64,000 bases of DNA, taken from Paralichthys olivaceus (taxonomy: Eukaryota > Chordata > Actinopteri > Pleuronectiformes > Paralichthyidae). Below are positions 42,401 through 54,300 of this stretch, in pieces. The notes below the pieces were generated by a model. The model was not told where the DNA came from and did not search any database. It was given only the letters and a program-made list of their open reading frames with translations. The stretch's first letter is position 1. Each line of letters opens with the position of its first letter. The stretch spans positions 928,001 through 992,000 of the forward strand of contig NC_091116.1 in NCBI RefSeq assembly GCF_024713975.1. The letters run 5' to 3'. A program made the translations under genes and the position numbers.

Positions 42401-45400
42401 ACAGACACCAGCAGGGGCAAAAGTGACTAAATCTCCAGGGTCAGACAAGGTCACTCAACCTGCAAGCAGAGGGAAAGTGTTACGCGGTGTTACTTCAGCA
42501 AGAGATAAATCTGCGGTTGAAATGAAAGCCACCACTGCGTCACAGACATCAGAAGAAGCTGAAGGAACAGGAAACCCAGTGTTGGATAAGATCATGCAAG
42601 CTCAGACAACTTCAGCAAGAGAGCTCTGTGAAGAACCTGCTGTTGAAATGAAAGTCACCATTGCCTCACAAACCTCCTCAGCAGCCAAAGTGCCACAGTC
42701 CCCAGGTTTAGGTATATGTAAACCACAAAGTGTAGAAGACCTCTCAAAAATCACTGCTTCGGCCGAGGGTTCACAGACGACATCTGCAGACAACACTCAG
42801 AGTATAGTTAACAATGAAACCCCCCCCTTCCCCGATATAGCCAATAATTCAAACACTGCCGATGCAGATCCTTTGCCCTCTCGGACCCAAGATGTTGTTC
42901 TCAGAGATGGTGAAAAAGACCTCAAGTCACCCTCCTCGCTGGCTGAAAGAATTCCTGCTGCCAAAGCAGAAGCAGACACCCCAGAGGTGCTAAACACAGT
43001 CTGCAACAGAATCACTGAGGCGGACTTACACACACCTTGTGAGAGGGACGCAATCCCCAGAGGAAACATGGTCCCTCTTAGTAAAGCATCAGAGCCTCTG
43101 GCTACTTATTCGCCTCCAGACCAGGACGCTATGAATGACATATCTGCTCTGACGTTAGTAACGGAGATGGTTACTGAACTTGCACCTGAGGCACTTGCTC
43201 AAGATCTGGAGAATGACAAACAGCGAGCTCCAGAGAATAGTGCCTACAAGGATTCAACAGCTAAAAGTAAAACTAAAGTACCTCACAAAATCCGGTCTAC
43301 CTCCAGCTGCTCTGTACCAGCACAGGAAGCCTCCACAGTCAGTGATGTGCAACTAAAGAAAGGGACAACAGACACTCAGGATATTGATTCAGATGCATCT
43401 GAGAACAGTGAGCCAGAAACTGAGGAATCCAAGTTGGAGTTCAACTGTACTTTCTGTGACAAGTTCTTTAAGGGAAGTCGTGTTGTGGCACATGCAATGT
43501 TCCATTATCGAAAAGATGAGTGCATGTTCTGCAGGACGATGTTCAAAGACGACCTCTTAGCCATGATGCACCTGTCAGATCACATAGAGAAGCTAAAAAA
43601 GAGCAAAGACCAAGAAAACAGGGTCTCTGAGACCAAAGGTATTTCCACACTGAAAATCTCCGCCAAAGACAACGCCACGAACATGTCGCCTGCTCGTCGT
43701 GGAAGGGGGAGACCGAGGAAATCTGCTGTTGTTCCTGAATCAGTAAGTCTTCAAGATCCAAGGCCCCATGAATCCAGAAAGTTGAGATCTAAAGAAAAGC
43801 CAGCAGATGAAAAACTTTCACAAGAAAAGAAACAAAACACTTCAGAGCACCTTCGAAGTGAAACTCCTGTTCATAAAGTCAATGGGCATGTTGGAAAAAA
43901 GAAAGAACTTGGACACGTTGGCAAAAAGAAAGGGATTGTCAGAGCGAGAAAGGATTTGGAAGCCAAGCCACAGCAGGAGAAATCCCAGGAAAGAACAAGT
44001 AATGGATCTGAGAATCGTGAGTTGTCAGAAAAAGATAAAAAGATAAAAACTGGATCCCTGTCGTACTTGAAGGCAACCACAAAAAAGAAAAATGTGGAGC
44101 CACAAGAGAAAGTTTGTTGTCCTGTGGATGGATGTGTTTGGTTTAAAGATTTGTCAAAAAACCGTGTTGCGCTCCTGTACCACGCTCTGGATGACCACTA
44201 CGGTGAGCTCAAACCTTTAGAACTGGCATTCCGCGTGGGAAACAGTAGATGCTCTATTTGCATGAGGGTTTTGTGGAGCTTCAAACACTTTCAGCATCAC
44301 GTCGAAAGGCACAGAGTCTCTCCTCGCCATCCTTGCCTTCATCAGGGGTGTCCGGCCCGGTTCAAATCAGGAATGGAAATGAGACGCCACACCAGGAGGC
44401 ACAGTCCGCTGCAGGCAGTGTGCTGCCTCCCTGGGTGTTCTCAACTATTTATTTGTCTCTGGGCACTAAACCTTCATGAACGAGAGCACTACACTTCCAA
44501 ACCCACAAAACCAGACAAGATAACTAGTGAACAAACGAGCGACAAACATAATAAAACAGCGGTTGGGAGGACACAGCAGGATAATGAGCCAAAAGATGCA
44601 GGTGCTCTGAATAAGACTGTGAGTTTAAAGGCTTGTAAATTACGAAGACGGGCTACACATAAGTCGTCATCACGAAAACACATGAAAGCTCCTCCTTTCT
44701 CCAGGGTCAGAGAATTTAAAGAGAGAAATGAAACCGAGGATTCAAATGTCTTAAAGAATTTGTCCAACAAAGACACTACAGCACAGCCTTCTGTTCCAAA
44801 TCTGAGATTAAGACAAACATTAAGAAAAGTGCAAATAACAAATACGACCATGGCAGCTCGTAAAGTCATCTCATCATCGTTAAAACGCAACAACAAAGTG
44901 AGGCACAAGTTCAAGAAACACCAGGTGAAAATAAACACAGACGTACCGAAGAGAAGAGGTCGTCCTCCCAAATTAAAGAAATCTGTGCATGATGAAAACA
45001 CTTCTACTGGTCAAAACAGTGAAACCGTAAAAGAAAAAACTGCTCTGCAAAAAGATCCGAAGGCTCCTGCTGAGCTTTCAAGTCCAAGTCCTAAAGCAGC
45101 AGCAGATGTTGGCGACGGTACAAAAGAACATGAAGTTAACAAAACTACAAAAACATCAGACAATGAATCAAAGTGTAAGAAATCTGTGAACAAGCAGATT
45201 AAGAAGTGTCACATTAAACAAATGGTCTTGCATGATCCCCAAACATCTGCTGTGACATCCAATAGTTTAAATCCATCAATCAGCAGATCCTCAGTAGACA
45301 AGACACGGAAGTCGACCACTGACAAAGTGAAGAAAGTCAACAAAGCGAAAAGGCGCTCCTCTCTAGAAAGTGGTTGCCAAAGTGCTGCTTCAAATTCCAA

Positions 45401-46815
45401 TGAGTCAAAGAAGTGCAAGGTTAAGAAAGGCAAATTCGACACAAAGACAGAGTCTGCTTTGAAAAAGACAGTTGAATCTAAAGCAGTCGTCGTAGATGAG
45501 GATGGAAAAGCAAAAACAGAAAACAAAGATACTGTGCCTGCTGTTGCATTGGACAGTTTAAATCAGGCAACTTCACCTTCCACCACATCTGGAGTGACAA
45601 ACGAGGAGAAATCATCGAAATCTCAGTTCACGAAAAAAGAGAGACCTAAAGAGAGCAGTGCTAAAACGACTTCTTCCGACGCTGACAAGGTAAAAAAGAA
45701 GCAGAAGGATGTTATTAAAAAAGCGGACAAAAAGACAGTCAAGGAAAAACAGCCATGCAAGGACCCAAGCAAAACCCCAGTGAAAAAGAAATCAAAATCT
45801 GTAGTTCAACAAGAGGAGGGGACTAAAGCAGTTGCAGCATTGGACAAGAGCAATCAGAATGAGGAGGGCACAGTAAAGGACGAAGCCTCAGATGCAACTC
45901 TTTCCAGCTCTGGTTCCTCCGTACCTGCAGATACCAGCAGCTTAAATGAGAAGACGTCTGCCACTGAAGAGAACACGCAAAAAATGAAAGAATTAAAGAA
46001 AAACTCTGACCCAAACAAAGACAGTAAGAAGCACAAGAGTATTCATAAAGAAGGTGATGCAAAGAGTTTCAAAAAATCTAAAGGTGATGATGCCCCATCA
46101 GCAAAACCCTCTAAAACAGAAGTCAAACCACTCTCTGAGGTCAAAGCCAAGGTCGAGGAGAGCTCTGTAGGCCAGGAGGGAGCAGCCTTAGCGGAAACAC
46201 CACCGTGTCCAATCAGCAGCTCTGGTTACTCTATCATGAACGGAAAAGCGTTGGATCGAGTTGTGAAATCGACTGTGTGCAAGGACACGCTGGCCATGTA
46301 CGGTAAGAAGCCGTACATGCGTCTGCCACCCACGGCGTACCTCGATGAGAAGTACATCACCATGCCAAAGCGGAGGAAGGAGATGACGCTGTTCGAGTCC
46401 TCTCAGAGGAGCCCACCTCCTGGACAGGCCTGTGTCGCAGCGGCGCAGCAGCGACAACGATGTGCCAACTGTTTCGCTACCTTCAACAGTGCTGAGGATC
46501 TGCAGGGTCATCTCCAACTGCAGAGGTGCTCCAACCTGTTTGGGTTCGACTCTGATGATGAAGGTGAGTAAGAAGCCTTTGTTATAGATTAGTCAAATCG
46601 CAAGCGTCAACACAGCAGCTCCTCTTTTTCCAACAGGCTTTCATTTATTTTATGTATTGACTAAGTAAAATTAGTCCAAACATAATTTAGTTCTTATATA
46701 TGTAGTCTTGAATTGAAACATGTATCAAAACTTAACCTCCAGGGCAGAGGTAATAACACAAGCATACAGGTTCAATTTTTTAAACAATCTCTTTTCTGTT
46801 TCAGGCAACAGTTGA
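36478..46815 (+). CDS. znf654: ZNF654-like C2H2 zinc-finger protein (ZNF292/RLF/ZNF654 family)
   Basis: Exons: 36478-36603, 38561-38706, 39390-39471, 39615-39750, 39935-40137, 40242-40378, 40473-40614, 40699-40980, 41226-46563 and probably 46805-46815. The protein is about 2200 residues. The first 418 form an all-helical region shared with ZNF654: compare WQVPLPQLRILEIALRYFS and FELLLFFDQKDFHQEPLKHF with human ZNF654. The giant exon 9 encodes Lys/Ser-rich low-complexity sequence. It also carries C2H2 fingers at about 1157-1215 (CTFCDKFFKGSRVVAHAMFH, CMFCRTMF) and about 1382-1500 (five or so units from CCPVDGCVWF to LFICLWALNLHEREH). AT-hooks RGRGRPRK (~1243) and KRRGRPPK (~1661) are visible. 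The C-terminus has KKPYMRLPP..YLDEKYITMPKRRKE and a last finger ending LFGFDSDDEG, the ZNF654 ending. Human ZNF654 is about half this length, so the middle is expanded here or reduced in mammals. It is probably a nuclear DNA-binding protein; targets are unknown. If intron 9 is retained the protein ends DDEGE, and if spliced DDEGNS. Confidence 0.85.
37085..37900 (+). repeat. Diverged ~270-bp tandem repeat in intron 1 of the ZNF654-like gene
   Basis: The phrase CAACAGCAACAAGACATG followed by CCTGTAGATGCAT and GCAGAAAT recurs at about 37094, 37371 and 37619 with mutations. A second phrase (TTAAATTCAGTGGTTAACTC) near 37228 recurs in altered form near 37830. The copies are old, perhaps 70-80% identical by eye. 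Confidence 0.6.
41040..41160. mobile_element. MITE-like fragment in intron 8 of the ZNF654-like gene
   Basis: The wording CACGTTCAGGCCTGGTGTTA, GAGTGATCCGATCGCAGGAG, CAGCTCTAAATACAGGTGT resembles a frequent non-autonomous fish DNA transposon. Inverted ends are suggested: GTTCAGGCCTGGT near the start and ATACCAGGTCAATTCAG near the end. No coding capacity. Confidence 0.45.
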
Positions 46816-48180
46816 ACAGATGTGATTAAGTCAAAACGGATTATCGTCTCAAACGCAAAGCGGACCGACCTGTGGACCTGCATGAAGCCCCTGGACGGAT
46901 CATACCTCAACAGACTCTTCTCTGATTGACTTGTTTTTTTTCATTTGGGCAGAGACTACTGCTTCAGGCGTTAACGCAGGGAACTGAAATTTGTGCGAAC
47001 TGACGTTTGCTGCAGCATGTGCCTGTAATGCAAGGCCAGGGAGCGGCCAGAACACACACAGCCAATCGGTGAAAAAAGACTACTGACCTGGATCCCAGTC
47101 AGACTGTTAGCAGACAGCTTGTACTGAAGTGCCTGCTCTGGCTGTTTCAAGCGGCTTCGACTGGTTTGGAGATGAAGCGTTTAAGGCAGGGCTCTTGAAA
47201 TCTGTGAAAAAGAACTGATGCTTGATGAAAAGGCTGCTCGTGCTACCACTAGGATACATATTGTTCACATCAGTAAGCCATAACATGACACTTTTGCTTT
47301 TTGCACTCTTTTCATAAATTATCTTCACTTTTGTTCAGCTGAAATTCTTTTATGTTATTTTAACATCCTGAGGTCACACATTTAATGTAGAGTCTAAACT
47401 TTGAATGATGTATGATTTCTATTATCAATTTCTAATTTGAAAGGTTTTTAAGTATAATTCTTGTTTGAATCATTTCTAATGTTGAGTCGCCCTCGGGGTT
47501 GATTAGGTTCTGCTTGTTGTCATCATGAGTAACCAGTAGGGGTCAGCGTGCAGCAATCTTCCGATCCTCATCATGATAATTTAACACATTTCTTTTAACA
47601 TTTTATGAAACAATTTGATCATGATGATATACGCATTTTCTCAGATTTATACATAGACATGAGATTAATTGCATTTATTTCAAGAAATGCTTTGTCTTCC
47701 AGTCACATCCATTGACGTTTATTTCTTTTTGCAGAAACAACTTCAAAATGTGCCAGTATCCCACTAATACTCTGCTGGAGTCTGTCACTGATCCGCTCTG
47801 CTATTGTTCACCGTCAGAGGAGAAGCTGACATTTTGGCTTCTGTGATATTTTCTCACTTTGATATAGATCTTTTGTTTCCCCCCAATCTTTACTGAACTG
47901 TACAAGACCATAGAACCATTGTGAATTCTCTGTTAGGCTGAATGTTGTCTTTCAGGATTCCTCCAGAGAGGAAGAGAGACGTGGCAGTAAAACTACCACA
48001 GTTTTAAGTGTAATTAAGGAGGAGGTTGCGCGAGTCTTTAATGAGCAGCAGGTTATATTTATTTATGTTATTTTCTATCTTTTGTAAATATTTGAAGAGT
48101 TTCGATGGCTTATTATAAAAATGGGATGTTGGAGTTGGGTTTATATTTTGTCCTTTGAAGAAAAACAATAAAACTTATTT
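46816..48180 (+). other. 3' UTR of the ZNF654-like gene
   Basis: Sequence from the stop in the last exon to a consensus AATAAA at 48167-48172. It is AT-rich with no supportable reading frame. If intron 9 is retained the UTR starts at 46572. Confidence 0.6.
48167..48172 (+). terminator. Poly(A) signal of the ZNF654-like gene
   Basis: AATAAA followed by a GT-rich stretch (TTCTGTGTGGCCTT) at 48184 onward, as expected downstream of a cleavage site. Confidence 0.7.
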
Positions 48181-48239
48181 CAATTCTGTGTGGCCTTAAA
48201 GTGTTTTTCAATTACATAAAAGTACAGGGTTTAATCAGA

Positions 48240-49835
48240 GTAATGGGCAGTTTATTCCAACAGTAGGGAATGAAACCAATAAGACAGCCTCAGCTGCAGA
48301 GATGAGAGAGAATACTAAATTATGTCCCTGCTCTTCAGAAAAGTTTGCAAGCCAACACGTGAAGCTAATGGATAAATCCAAGATGGGAACCCAGCTGCCA
48401 AGTGTGCATAACCCAGCAATAAAAGATTTCAAATAAAAATACTTAGCTGGCAGTGTTTGGCAGCCCTTGACACCAGAGTTGTTTTTGGTTTCAAATATTG
48501 AAGCTATGAACATTTTCTTATGACCATAGTGAAAACGTGTGGCAAAGGCACGGCCGGTAAAACTTTAAGTTCCCCATCGTTAATAAATCTGCTTTTCTTT
48601 TCTTCTCTCCTAACTTAAATGTTCTGAGACTAGAAAAATAGTTGAAATGACAAGAATATCCATCAAAGCAACTTCAGCTCTATAAAACATACTTGTTTTA
48701 ATTAATTGAGGTTGATTGTGATTATTCTATAATTTTAATGACCTTTTTTTCAGATTTTTAAAGGAACTGAACTCGCACCTGCAGCCAAAACACCTGGATT
48801 TCCACCTTCAGGCTCCGATTCTTCACCATGGACTTCACTTCTGGACTATGAGCTGAGTATTCAGAGTGACAAGAAGCATTAACTCAGAAACAAACCCAAT
48901 TTCTTCCTCATTTTTTAAATGAGGGTACAGCTGAATCTCAGCTGTATCATCTCTTTCGAATTACTCAGATCTCTGGCTTGGTTGTGAGTCATTGCTACTC
49001 TGCATTAGTCACTGTTAAGCAGCCTAACGATTCAGACAAACAAGTGTTTTGGCAGGTTAATAAGACAGACAGGGGCCAGACTGAAAGGCGATCACTCCAT
49101 TTTCCATCTGAGTCTGAAGAAGAAACGGGAGTAAGCAGGAAGAGTCAGGTTCCCGCTCACAGGTGGGTGCATGTGGGTCTGTTTACTGGCAGGTGGAGGG
49201 TTGTTTTTCCACTGTATTGTAATTTGAAACTTGAGCAAGGTAACGTGTTTTTTTTATCACGCAAAGGAGCAGTGACATGTTTGGAACTCATTGTATCTGT
49301 TAGAGTTGGATTATGTGTGTTAGGATACCACATACTACATTTATGATGTGTATAAATAAAAGCATACCTGTTACTTGACCTAGGGGATATAACTGAAAGA
49401 AAAAAATGACACATTTGTAATTCTATGAATCAAAACTCTCATCGGCAATGGGATAAATTACAATTCAGTGCGTTATATTTGGGGATTTTGCTGCTACTGA
49501 CTCTACAGAATAAAATATAAGAAGTACATTGATACTGAGCAAGTTGGCAAATGAATTAACTCTTATCCACTCGTGCTGTTGTTACAATAGCTGAACTTAT
49601 TTAGCAGTTGTAGCGTTCAACATATAATTGTGAGACAGGAAAAGTAACAGTGTTGCATGAAATGGCAAAATACAATCTGAAATTCTGATATTTTTTTAAA
49701 ATACTGTGAAAATTCCACAGAGATTGGTTGGTGGAAAATCAAACATGTCCTTTGTGGGTTGAGTTATTCTGGGAAAATTAATTTCACAGCCTTTTTATGC
49801 CCTGAAAATGGCAACAAGTACGCAGTTGACTCACA
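48240..49835. other. Intergenic stretch between two convergent genes
   Basis: No supportable gene. The frames are short and lack domains. It separates the 3' ends of the ZNF654-like gene (plus) and the VEGF-C-like gene (minus). Confidence 0.55.
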
Positions 49836-49841
49836 AAGCGT

Positions 49842-51355
49842 TTATTTATTTTGTGTTTCACTTGATAAAATTATTAAAACAGTGTTTATACTGTGACCTT
49901 ATCCTCAAGAAAGTGCAATAAGATTAGTCAACATGAACAAAACTGGGACAAAAACAGGAGTCTGACGATGCTTTTAATCAACACTTCAGAACTACTTTAA
50001 ATATTTAATCATAGGAACGATATTTTTCTCTACGTCCATAAAGCACAAACACTACAATCATTTCTACACTGCAGTAAATCTTCATCTTAACATTTAGGGT
50101 ATTTCTGAGTTGGAAGATTGTAACATTTGAAGCTGAGGCGTCTTAAGAGACTTATTAACATACATTTTTTGCAGTGCAGGAAAAGTTGATGGGTAAAATT
50201 TCAATTACTCCATCGTAATTAAAACTAGCGGAGTACAAAGACATGTAGGCAAAACAATATTTAGTTATGATGCTGACTTAAATACAGAATTTTACAACAA
50301 CGCAATTCCATCCTCAAAATATCACTGTTTTAAATATGAAAAAAAAGATTTAAATATTTACAAAATATTTTACATAGAATGTGTAAAGTTAAATTATAGG
50401 ATGAACTAAAACTACCCAAGTGTTGCCATCCATTGTGAATGGATTCAGCCATGTATAAAGGCAATCTTCAAAGAGCAGCACTACAGTAGAGGCAAGTAGA
50501 AACTGGAATATAATAACTGTGGGGAGTGTTTAAATTAGCTTTTAATGAAACAGGTTCTGGCATTAAACAAATTCTCTCTTCTTAAAAAAATGAAAGAGGC
50601 TGCACCAAATAAGTCTCCTGATTTAAAAATCCACTTTTTTCTCATGTGCCAGAATAAAACCCCTCAGGTGCAATAAGAGATTCACTCAATCCCTTTTAAA
50701 ATAGACACATTCATCTATTGTTGGAAATTGTCTCTGGACCAATAAAATATATTATCACCGTTTCCACCTCTGCTCAAAGAGGGGATACGAGCAAGAACTC
50801 TGCAAAAGTAAATCCTTCAACCTCTCAAATATGTCACGACTCTACAGCTTAATCTGGGAGGGGGGGGTGCAGCCTGTTATTATCCTGTTCCACTTTCCAT
50901 TTCACACGGTCGTGGTTGAGTTTCTTGCTCAAACTCGCTGCAGCAGGGATGAATGCTGACTAAGGTTCTGGTTGGTCCATCCCGCCCACCCCTGTCGCTC
51001 TTTGCAGCTTAGTTTTTAGGCAACGTGACAGGTCGTTTCCAGTCAGTCATTGGCCAAGAGAGTCAGATATCTCCTCATTTCCTTGTCTTTTTACTGGTTT
51101 TACTGCATGTGGTTGGACTTATTGTTTCATTGGGAAAAGAACCAGTCTCCTTTAGCTTAGAGTGTTAGAGCACGGGCTGCCTTATTAAAACTCCTCCAAG
51201 TGCTCCTTGTAGTCTGCTGTAATCCAATAGAAGTTAATGTAGTTCATGTCCTCCTGTCAAAGAGTTACGTCTGCTTCCTTTGTTTTCTGGCCAAAGAGTT
51301 TGAAGCCTCAGGTCAAAGGGCATCACTCCTGCTCCACTGTCAGGCCTGTGATTGG
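49842..51355 (-). other. Probable 3' UTR of the VEGF-C-like gene
   Basis: AT-rich sequence downstream (minus strand) of the VEGF-C stop at 51356. Overlapping AATAAA signals on the minus strand lie at about 49842-49851. The UTR end is inferred, because other signals could be used. Confidence 0.4.
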
Positions 51356-54300
51356 TTAATTCCACTCAGGCCTCATGTAATTGGGGATGCACTGGCAGAC
51401 CTGGTGACTGTAGTAAAACCCAGACGGGCACACACGTCTGGGATTTCTGCACGGCAACCTGTAACAACTGGACGAGAGGGAGAAGAGGGAGCACAGTGTG
51501 AGTGAGGGCCAGAAAAGGCAAGATCAAGAGACGGATGAAAGGAGGGGAAATAGAAAAAAAGAAAAGAGTGGAATTAAACGAGGAGGATTTTTGAAGGAAA
51601 GAGGAAGAGAGAGGAGCAGGGGAGAAATCAAAGAGATGACACAGGGGAGATAATATTCTCTTGGCATGCATACTATTGATGATTCAGATCTTCACATCCC
51701 TTCTGGATACACCCTAATCCAAGTTTTGTTTGTGGACGCATCAAAAGATTCTGTGTGTGTGAGTGTGAGTGTGAGTGAGAGGGCAGGAATTAAGGCCACA
51801 TTCTGGGAACTCTCCCCTTCAAAATCACAGTAGGTGTATGGTCTTCTGTGCACCGCCTACCGTGACCAGATGTTGAGTCAAACCAAAAACTAGACAAAAC
51901 AATGAATAGAGTGAGGGAGAGGAATAATACTAATATCCCACACTGACCTCATATATCACAGAGATGGACTGGGTGGTACCAGCTACTTGTATGTTCATGT
52001 ACAAGTATACAAAAGTCAAACCTTCTATAATCCTATGCATAATATGTTTGGTTAGGGATTCAGGGTACGTTTTTCTTCATGTGAGTTTAATATTTTTTAC
52101 ACAGCCTTTTACTTTAACTAATACTTTTGCTTTTATTTGGACGTGATTATTAAGTGATACATTCCATCCATCCTATATTGTTCAGGCTAGATCTAACTTG
52201 TACTTAATACAATCCAATGGCTATTTACAAAAATGGAGGACGCATCTGCATTTCAACGCAGTTTTAAAGTTTAAATATCTCGGATACAGGCGCCGCCATG
52301 TTCTACCCTGGTGACGTCAGTCGTCGGAGTCTGCGCAGTAGACAGACCTCGCTTTCTGACGTGTGTTCCCGCCAATGAACCCGCGCAGCCAATCGCCAGG
52401 CAGCATTCACCTGTCACTCACAAGGTACCGCCCCCTAGTTTTTCTACCTACTTAATCAGACCAAATCATTTTTCTCCGCAGTTTCAGTCGTCGTCTTTTT
52501 TAAGGTGGAACAAGTGGAAGTGACGCTCAAAGCTTTTTACACCAACCCTGAAGAAAAAGAAGACTTGAAGAAGAAGTTTCTGGAAACCTTCGGGACTGAA
52601 TGGCTGATCGTGTCTGTGACCCACCTGAGGTGAGTTAGCATCCCCTGGTTTTCTTGCTACACTTAAGCTAACCCGCCATTTTAGGTTTTCAGTTTCAGCT
52701 TTCATTTGGTTGCCAAAATGTCCTTTTTGTTCTCAACAGCTCCACTCGTGTCTTCACGTGAAAATATGTCGTGATAAAATGTTTAAATGTGTCTTAATCA
52801 TTATTAAAGGTTTTTTTATCAGCTAACATGAGACATTTTATAAGCTATCTCCTGCTAATTCTTGCTGCGTCACTTCATTGATGCTAGTTCTGTGTGGCTA
52901 AAAATGGTGATTAGCAGGTGCTAATGCTTGTCTAGCTGTAGTAACAAGTATCGTTTGATCTTATTATCACTTCACATTGTAATAAAAAATGTTTCAGTTG
53001 TTAAAAAATATGTCTTAATCATTATTAAAGGTATTTTATCAGCTAACATGAGACATTTTATAAGCTATCTCCTGCTAATTCTTGCTGCGTCACTTCATTG
53101 ATGCTAGTTCTGTGTGGCTAATAATGATGATTAGCAGGTGCTAATGTGTGTCTAGCTTTAGTAACAAGTCATTTTTATTGAGAACTAATTTTTTTAATGG
53201 GACTTGTTTTATTCTTGAACACCACATTTACTTTTACAAATTGAATTTGAAATTAATTTAAATGTTTCAGTCGAGAAAAAGTGTCTTAATCATTATTAAA
53301 GGTATTTTATCAGCTAACATGAGACATTTTATAAGCTATCTCCTGCTAATTATTGCTGCGTCACTTCATTGATGCTAGTTCTGTGTGGCTAATAATGGTG
53401 ATTAGCAGGTGCTAATGTGTGTCTAGCTTTAGTAACAAGTCATTTTTATTGAGAACTAATTTTTTTTTAATGGGACTTGTTTTATTCTTGAACACATTTA
53501 CTTTTACAAATTGAATTTGAAATTAATTTAAATGTTTCAGTCGAGAAAAAGTGTCTTAATCATTATTAAAGGTATTTTATCAGCTAACATGAGACATTTA
53601 TAAGCTATCTCCTGCTAATTCTTGCTGCGTCACTTCATTGATGCTAGTTCTGTGTGGCTAATAATGGTGATTAGCAGGTGCTAATGTGTGTCTAGCTTTA
53701 GTAACAAGTCATTTTTATTGAGAACTAATTTTTTTAATGGGACTTGTTTTATTCTTGAACACCACATTTACTTTTACAAATTGAATTTGAAATTAATTTA
53801 AATGTTTCAGTCGAGAAAAAGTGTCTTAATCATTATTTAAGGTATTTTATCAGCTAACATGAGACATTTTATAAGCTATCTCCTGCTAATTATTGCTGCG
53901 TCACTTCATTGATGCTAGTTCTGTGTGGCTAATAATGGTGATTAGCAGGTGCTAATGTGTGTCTAGCTTTAGTAACAAGTCATTTTTATTGAGAACTAAT
54001 TTTTTTTTAATGGGACTTGTTTTATTCTTGAACACATTTACTTTTACAAATTGAATTTGAAATTAATTTAAATGTTTCAGTCGAGAAAAAGTGTCTTAAT
54101 CATTATTAAAGGTATTTTATCAGCTAACATGAGACATTTATAAGCTATCTCCTGCTAATTCTTGCTGCGTCACTTCATTGATGCTAGTTCTGTGTGGCTA
54201 ATAATGGTGATTAGCAGGTGCTAATGTGTCTAGCTGTAGTAACAAGTCATTTTTATTGAGAACTAATTTTAATAAGACTTGTTTTATTCTTGAACACCAC

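Noticed and set aside
44489-45526. Minus-strand hydrophobic, Phe/Leu-rich frames inside the giant ZNF654-like exon
   Set aside because: They are antisense shadows of a Lys/Glu/Ser-rich coding strand and do not look like membrane proteins.
52437-52632. Open frame reading VEQVEVTLKAFYTNPEEKED onward as a protein-coding exon
   Set aside because: It looks protein-like but has no ATG, has a stop just upstream (TAG at about 52435), and no phase-matched acceptor continues it for more than a few codons.
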